NCBI RefSeq assembly: GCF_037126465.1
Contig: NC_088202.1
Span: 101,153,962 to 101,217,961, forward strand
Reading direction: 5' to 3'
From: Ornithodoros turicata
Taxonomy: Eukaryota > Arthropoda > Arachnida > Ixodida > Argasidae
DNA: 64,000 nucleotides
Shown here piece by piece: positions 56,901-64,000 of the stretch. Position 1 is the first letter of the stretch. Every line of letters begins with the position of its first letter. Both the position numbers and the translations under genes were made by a program. The notes under the pieces were generated by a model. The model made no database searches. It had not been told where the DNA came from and saw only the letters and a list, made by a program, of their open reading frames with translations.

Positions 56901-59900
56901 TTGCGGTTTCGGGATATCATGCGCACCGCAAATGTGACATTTCGTAGAAGACAATTCTGTACGCATAACATAGTTCACTGATTAAAGCCGTCTTCAATCT
57001 CAATGTCTCCCTCAGTTTAACCGAACAACAGTCAGTCAAGCCTCAAAGCACGAACCCCTGCGCAACAAATGCTCATGCGACCGCATATCTTACGTCCGTG
57101 CACATGCTGTGCGGAAACCAACTTCATTTTGTTCGGAGCCAGCAAATCTCTCGACGCAGATTCCCCAGCTTTACCAAGAAGGAGGGAACCTAAGATTGCG
57201 CGGGAGCCGCATTAAGCTCAGACGGCAGCCGAACATTTTATATTCCAACTGATCGTGAACCGGCAGCAAACGGAGGGAGGGAAGGAAATAATGGAAGATG
57301 TAAACGGATTAATGAACTCTGGAATCGGCTTCCATTCTCCGAGTGCGTGCGGACAGGACGGCTCCTCCTCCTGGACTTGAAATGAGCCAAGCAAACGAGC
57401 AACTGAAAGAAAAACCTAGTTAGAGAGGGTACGGAGATTTTTTGCTCTCTCTCTCTTCTGTCGCCATATTCTAAGATCGCCATTTGCGGGCTTCTGTTCT
57501 TCCGGAAGAGTATGTAGGAAATGAATGGGCATTATCTGCCTGGGAAGTGGTTTTTGCTTCGTCAGCTTTCCCACTCTCTCAGCGAGTTCGTGCGTCAATG
57601 GTTGATGATGAATTTGGGCTCCTTTCCGATTTTCGATTTTTTCTTTGCTATTCTACATTCCAAGGTGGCCGGTAAGTATATGTGCAGAATGCTCTCTTGT
57701 TTAAACACAATTAGACGAAAGCATGTGCCTGTGCTACAGTTCAGGGAGCTGTCACATGGAGCTCCAGTGGAAATTCCTATTGGAACCTCGTACGAAGCAA
57801 AATATTAAATATTATAAACCACAACAAGTAATTTCTGTTCAGTTTGCGTCATGTTTTATAAGAAAACGCTGTATTTAAGGTTCTACCTTCTCTTTCTCGA
57901 GGCTATAGTGATGTCACGAACTTTTCGCAGAGGTTCGTAGACATTATGTTTCTAATCAAACGTTCGAAATACTCAACTTAATATAGGTTTTATAACTGAC
58001 AAGATTGAGTTTGAAATGGAATGTTCAGAGTGTACAGCACGCACGCCAAAAATTTACAAGACTAGTTTGTGCAACGTCATCGTTGCGTTGCACCACGACA
58101 GGTCGCTAGGTGATACCCATAACCAGGTATTTCCTACATTTTTCATCTGGCTTACTAAATACGCTGAAAGCATCATATTACGGCCAATACGTGGTGACTT
58201 TTCGAATCCTAAACCATGTGCTTCCGGATCGGGGAAAGACATAGACGTGAATGGGCAATGCGGTCGCACGCTTGACGAATTAAATTTTTTAAAAATTCCG
58301 GAATTCCATTTTTGCGAACTTTTGCGAATTCGAACCTCGACAGGTTCGTGACACTACCATTCAAGCCCATTATTTTCGTTTCGGTGAGTGCTCTGGAGTG
58401 CAGCGTCTACATTTTGTTTATCTTTGCCGTCATCGGTTGACGTGGAGCACTCTTTTTGACACACACAAATCAGATCACACATCACAGTTCACACATACAC
58501 ATCAGATCGTGCGATCAGATGTCACATGTTAATAAGTATCAGTCACGAACTTTCCAGAATGAATCTGACATAACCTTCGAATGATGCTCCCGGATGTTGT
58601 AGCTGCGTGCGCTGAAATTACTGATTTCCAGAGATGTGTAAGGCACCGTAGTGAGTAGAGGTGCAATTTCAGAAGATTTGTCTATTCGTAGGCGTTAGCC
58701 CTCAGTCCTCTTTCGTCAGACTTTTCGTAAATCTTTTGTCACAATTTCCGCATGCGCTCATTGTTTTTTTTTTTTTTTTCAAATAGAAAACTAAAATTGA
58801 AAACTTCGGGCAACACTGTGTCGTAGCGATTACCAGCTGCGCATCACCCGTCAAGTACGGCGACAAAACAACATTATATGCGGACAACACTGGGTCTGAA
58901 ACGAAAGAAGTTAGCTACATGTCGGCTACGTAGCCATCAGGAGCAGCAACTCTGTCAGGGAACATAGATCACGGTTGCTTGAGGAATTGGGGACTAGTTG
59001 CCACCAGACGTCGCCCCGAGCCATTTTACCTAAATTTTGCTCGCAAATTAAAAATATCAAGCGTTCTCTGTCGCATTTTTAACTTGTCGCACTGGGTTTA
59101 CAAGCAACAATCTGTGAAACAACTCAATTGAAGTTCTTGTGAACAACAATTGAATTAGTATTATACACAACAACTTTATGTCTGCACAAATAATTGATTT
59201 GTCTTAACTTAATTTGACTTAATCATGCGATTAAGCAGCCGAGCTTGGTCAACAGAGACAGGGCAATTCTCCAGCAAGGCAACGCAAACACTGCACGCTG
59301 CTCAGACTAGAGCAGCTTGACTTAAGAACTCTGTCAACCACTGTATCCACCGGCATTTGCTATCAACATTTATACTCATATTTTAGGAAGCGTGGTGTGC
59401 AAAAGCACTCAACTATTATTGCTTCTGGGATGCATTGTGCACCTCTTCACCCATCAAACATTTATGGCATATGGATGTCTCGTCTTCTCAAAAACCATCA
59501 CGAGTGGCGCACCTGTCCGCGTCTTTCAGCCCTTCTCTGTGAAAAGGTGTTTTCAGTTTTGCCGAATCAATGTTTTCTTCCGGTTTGGATGTTCCTGTAT
59601 CATCCTTTATAGCATTGTGGAGGAATAGCGCCTCGGTTGGTAACTCGATGGCTTCGGTCATTTCTTCCCCATCGACGACCACGACACCGCAAGGGACTAT
59701 GGAACTCAACGTACCATGCATTACACGACAGCTACTAACTTCAATGTAGGACCAGCGTAACACATGCGCAAGAAAGTAAAAGATAGAGGCGCCTAAACCG
59801 CCAAGCATGAAACGGCATGCTCAAGTCTACAACTATGAACGTAACATGGGTGGTGGTGGTACGATGTTCACAGAGGAAGAGGAGTGAGGTCTGCCTGCTC

Positions 59901-60547
59901 AAACTATAGGCGGCAAGTTGCACTCCTTTCTTTTAACATAACATGCATGACATTGCACCGATTTTTGGATGACCGTACTGATAATTGCGCTGCTTCAAAT
60001 TCCTCGCATGTTGTTGCGTAATGAACTTGCTACGCCCTGGGTGATGTCGCTATCACGAGTCTGGGAACGCTGAAAAGTAAACGAAGTTCATCCTCCACGT
60101 TGTTCGGCCTAACATCGCTCTCGTTCATCGTACATTAAATAAGTATTGGCTCGCTGATAACTGGGTAGGCGACGGGGATGCCTTTGGTGTATTTCCACTT
60201 GCATGCAGTCCACAAATGTGTTCTGACATCGGATTTAAAATTTCGTTACTCACTAAAGTACAGCGCTCCGAACCGCATTAGCTTCATCCGCTCTATCGCG
60301 AGGACGTGCCTGAGTGCGACTATGCAATTTTGGTTCTCTCCGTTCTCCGCGGCATTCGCGATTCTGTCAGGTTGACTGCGAGTAACCCAGCTTTGTCACG
60401 TCTTCTGGGGCGGTTTCTTCCTGCAACAATCATAATTTTAGGGAGTTTGTTGCTTTGCGCGTATATAATATATGTGAACCGCTGGTGTAGGGCATCCAAC
60501 AATCGATTTAATGCACAGGTGCGGCTCTGTAGTGTCATAGGTTGGTT
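53991..60547. other. Long stretch without recognised features
   Basis: About 6.5 kb in which no transposon end or coding motif was recognised. Notable composition: ACTACATAT/GTAGTGACTATA repetition at 54165-54240, a polypurine tract at 55103-55182, a T run (55289-55305), CA-rich repetition at 58460-58525. The 111-codon plus frame at 58016-58351 and the 106-codon minus frame at 59488-59808 have ordinary protein-like composition but match nothing I know. A host exon cannot be excluded. Confidence 0.35.
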
Positions 60548-60662
60548 GGATGTCACAGGATGGCCGACATTTGCCTTAAAGCATGTGGGGAAAACACAGG
60601 GAAACACCCAGACAACAGCACACACCATAGCCGGTGCCCGGATTCGAACCCGGGGCATATCG
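60548..60662 (-). mobile_element. SINE fragment (Ruka-like) with box B
   Basis: Minus strand: CCCCGGGTTCGAATCCGGGC carries a perfect box B, followed by ACCGGC, TGTCTGGGTGTTTCCCTG, GTTTTCCCCACATG and ATGTCGGCCATCC. The 5' head with box A is missing and the 3' part diverges. Confidence 0.72.
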
Positions 60663-62560
60663 TTATCGGGGAATTTCGTTTTCATCTTTTATTGTGCTCG
60701 CTTCACGATTTAGAAACGTGTTATGGAAATCGATGTTAACTACAGATATAATTATTAAAGATTCAGATTATAGGTTCGTTACGTTCGCTAGTTATCCCAA
60801 AATTGTTTCGAAAGGGCGTGTTTTGCAACTATGGTTTGAACATTGTGATTATAGCAAGGGGCTTTCGTCGCGGACCTTGGGATGCCACTGCTGAAAACAG
60901 ATAATATGTGCGTCTCCCTTGATAAAGTATATTATATTCTCTTCATGCATGCGGTATATAGCATCACTCCAGCTACTATGCTAGAGCTAGAGCCAGCTAG
61001 AGCTACTATGTCTGGCTATCTTGCTTGTCCCTTTGCAGGTCTTTGCTGGGACTGTAGCCACATCCAAAGTTCGCAAGGCGCGCGATACCCCAACTTTCGC
61101 TCCTTCAGAACTCCATTAAACGGCACCGCCCTCTACTGGTTCCTTACTATACACTCGGGGATGTTGACCCTACTGTTCTCGTGATACTTATTTATTACGG
61201 ATTGCGTTATTTCATCACAGAAATGAAGTCAACATCGTATACCTCAATGTTTCGAACCGGTATTAAATGCATTCTGATGAGTATAGTGGCGTGGTGAGCT
61301 AAAAGCAATGATGTAGAGATGGATTTCTGCCTCTTGTTACGCCTAATAACTAGTAGACGCATGCACACTGTTACTTGGGACGGTGACCTTTTCATTTGCA
61401 GGACTAAATATTACATTGCACATCGAAAGCTTGGAACGAACATTCAGGTTTCAGGTCTCCGTCAATAAGCTCGCCGGTACTGAAAAGACCGAATAAAATC
61501 ACTATGGCGGCGCCTTCTAAACTGTCTTCCTCGGGCACAACTTCTTCATAACAGTAAGGTACGCGCACAGTTTCCTACAACATGCGAACGCATGCGCGTG
61601 TTGGAAATACTATTTAATCTCGTGTCACCGAACGGAACTGCATGCTGAAGCGAGACCGGAAGTATAGTGGTCCTGAATCAACTTCCGGCCTTTTGTCTCG
61701 GTTCTTTCCGCTGCTGCCCCCACGCGGTCGCCTGCTCACTCACCCAGTGCGAAGTTTTTCTCGTTGTTTGGTTCTGCCACTCCCTTCACCCACCGTGTAC
61801 CAACAAACGAGAGAAAAAGGTTCCTGACCACTTTGTTGCTGATTTCCGGTTTCTTCCGCGGAAGCGAGTGACCCGAGGGGAAAAAAAAGGGAAGTCGTTG
61901 GTCCGAATGGGACTCCTGCAAGCTTCGAAGGGAAGAGAAAGTCTTCTAGAACATGGTTCTTAATCCCGCTCGATCAATGTGGCTGGTTAATGAGCACGTG
62001 CATGTTCCCTGGAGAGGGGGGTTTCATCGAATGCAAGCTGTCACGTACGGATATCTAAATTACAGGTTATTTGGATATCTCGAGGTGTTTCCAGGTGATG
62101 CAGCTGCAGTGCACGGTCGTGTCTCGTTGCAATGGTATCAAGGGAAGCGGGCAGCCGTAGGGGGAGACGTGCGAAAAGTTCTCAACGTCTTTACATGTTT
62201 GATGCTTGGGAGGACCTCGATATTCCAGGTTGCGAAATCCCCGATCTCTATTCACGTTCATGAAACAAGGAAAATGAAGGAGAATGCTTGATTGCTTCGT
62301 AAGATGATATGCCGTGTTTAAAACACTATGATAACTATTTAACCGCTCAAATTCACGGGTTTTTGATGTCTGTCCAAGTCGTTTTAGCGAACGAAAGCCA
62401 CATTTTAGCGGCTGTTATAGGCTTAGCAGGGCGGACACGACGGAACAGCATATTGGTTAGTTCGGTGTTTGAATTTTGATGTCCTGGTTAGTCTAAATTC
62501 GCTGTTGGCAGTTCCCCGCGCGCGACTGTGCATTTTATAATCAGATGACATTTGTTTACA
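60663..62560. other. No recognised gene
   Basis: Small local repetition of TAGAGCTA units at 60975-61006. Frames up to 112 codons (61953-62291) lack motifs. Confidence 0.4.
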
Positions 62561-63660
62561 CACTGTAAATTTCAGAACACATTTTTTGGTGTGTTTGAGG
62601 TGTAATTAGGGTGTAACATTGCATATACTCCCCTATTACACCTTCTATGAAAAAAAAACAGTCACGAGAAGTGGTGTTAATGGGGTGTTAGTGTTCTCGA
62701 AACACCCTCTTCCCAACGTGTTATCACATTTTGGTGTAAATATGGCGTAAATGAACTCATATATACTGATGAGACTTTTATTTGGGGGATATCCACAGTG
62801 GGTGAGACATGTGTTCCAGTTTGACATTTTCTTAAGAAAAGGCAATGAATGGATATGTGGCGAATAACGAATTACCTTCTTGTGCTGTCACTACCTAATA
62901 TTTACGACATGGCTTCATTAACTAATACCATAAAGTAAAAAATACTTGTCCTGCTCAATGTTTTTGTGGACATTATGTCAGATGTCAGCCCAATACAGCG
63001 TGGTAAGCAAGTGCAGTGCATATTCAGCAAAAAAGAATTACGATAAAGGATTGGCAGAGCAAAAAGTTGTGTATTCACAGAACAGAGGAAGAGAGCATTT
63101 GCATGGGTACTTTGCATGGGCATTTGCAAGGGTACATACTGCACTAACAAACACGAAACCATGAAGAACTGTATGTTCAAGTGAACAAATTAAATTTGTA
63201 CTAATATCTGTATTTATGAATTTTATTTTTATTATATTTTATTTCATTTTATTTATTTATATGTATTCATCTATATCATCCGTATCATTTATGTATCTGT
63301 ATCAGTTTGGCTTACAGTGGTTGCTGGAATTAGATTGCTGGGATTCCAAAGCCCAGCCATGGCATCTTCAGACATTCCTCAGACGCGTTCGCAGACTTCA
63401 TTTCGCCGTGTCTCATATACGACACATGGTGCACTCCATTTACACACTTTCCAGAAGGGTGTACAGATTCCACTGGGTGTAGGATTACACCAAAAAGATA
63501 GTCAGTTATGATACCGTTGAAATACACCAATTTGGGTGTAAGGAATACACCTTTTTCTGAGGGGTGTAACTTTTCCAAAGGGTGTTGGTATACACCAAAA
63601 AGGGAGTCAGTTATGATACCGCCGAATTACACCAAAAAGGGTGTTTTGAAATTTAGTGTG
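62561..63660. mobile_element. GGTGTAA-rich element with degenerate TIRs
   Basis: The left end CACTGTAAATTTCAGAACAC and the inverted right end CACACTAAATTTCAAAACAC match at most positions and are followed on both sides by dense GGTGT/TACACC units. Near the right end a unit TACACCAAAAAG..GTCAGTTATGATACCG occurs at 63486 and 63591 (period about 105 bp). The interior holds an AT-rich run (63213-63262) and no transposase. Superfamily is uncertain; no target duplication was found. Confidence 0.6.
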
Positions 63661-64000
63661 CAGTAGTCTATTTTAACGGGGATTTCGATCACTTTATTTT
63701 GAGGAACACCTCTCGCATGTTTTCAGCAACGACACGGGTTCATGGTACGCACCATTGTCTTGTCGCATCGGCCCACCTTTTATATACAATACATGTATAG
63801 CCGTTCTAGCTCCTGTATAGCTGTTACGTTTTTGCAATGAAACAATTCCGAGACGACCAAATTTCGAGGGGCAACGACAAGACAGGCATACATGTCAATG
63901 TTCTCTTTGGTACCAGATAGAGTGGCGGGTGGGATCACTTAATGAACGTTACTTTATGTGACAGACACGGTTCAAAGTGACCAGACGTTGACATTGGGTC
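63661..64000. other. No recognised feature
   Basis: Unassigned sequence to the end of the window. Confidence 0.4.

Noticed and set aside
60640..60660. Candidate tRNA gene on the minus strand from a perfect box B
   Set aside because: Same reason: box B belongs to a truncated SINE.
61504..61552. ATGGCGGCGCCTTC with a good start context, reading a short peptide
   Set aside because: It stops after 15 codons, has no supported splice structure, and ATGGCGGC also occurs as a common factor-binding motif.

Overview
Organism and content. The window is eukaryotic, repeat-dense and mostly non-coding. It carries animal-type transposons (Tc1/mariner, hAT-like, a TTAA-flanked element, an RNase H-bearing LINE, a second LINE, a Ty3/gypsy remnant) and tRNA-derived SINE fragments. 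The SINE body (box B GGTTCGAATCC followed by a CCTGGGTTTT-type segment and a GGCCCAGGACGCATACTAAC-type 3' part) and a dispersed GGAATAGCAAGCC repeat resemble what I remember of hard-tick (ixodid) genomes. I therefore infer a chelicerate, probably a tick, with moderate confidence. I recognise no intact host gene. All recognisable coding matter is broken transposon sequence. The two longest reading frames (188 and 203 codons) are within what chance gives in 64 kb.

Layout. 1-10 kb: a poly(C)-ended retroposon fragment, a 48-bp inverted repeat (2973-3125), CCTCACCTCA minisatellites next to a hAT-like end (3442-4301), a hairpin (4687-4736), a complete hAT-like non-autonomous element with 8-bp target duplication (5958-6649), a 100-N gap (8254-8353) and more poly(C) retroposons. 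10-16 kb: the 3' part of an I-like LINE (13070-14255) interrupted by a poly(C) retroposon, and an inverted RT remnant of another LINE ending in two back-to-back near-perfect palindromes (15157-15313). 16-29 kb: more poly(C) retroposons, a LINE 3' tail, a tandem duplication, an AAT microsatellite, a 46-bp-arm hairpin (24338-24441) and a 765-bp TTAA-flanked TIR element (28310-29074). 29-47 kb: mostly unassigned, with AACCG-rich tracts, a gypsy RNase H/integrase remnant (36681-37290, minus), SINE fragments and the first of three foldback elements (40811-41610). 47-64 kb: a SINE, a 412-bp mariner-like MITE (49195-49606), a foldback element containing a LINE insertion (50029-51065), a decayed Tc1 element (51929-53060), a third foldback copy, a SINE fragment and a 1.1-kb GGTGTAA-rich TIR element (62561-63660).

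How it fits together. The region looks like an intergenic or intronic graveyard built by successive insertions. Three nestings can be ordered: poly(C) retroposon into LINE (13709-13919), LINE into foldback element (50628-50866), and palindromes at the broken end of a LINE RT. The most interesting signals are a short retroposon family ending in AATAAA plus poly(C) instead of poly(A), flanked by about 10-bp target duplications, and a 3'-terminal hairpin in the I-like LINE family whose stem covaries between copies.
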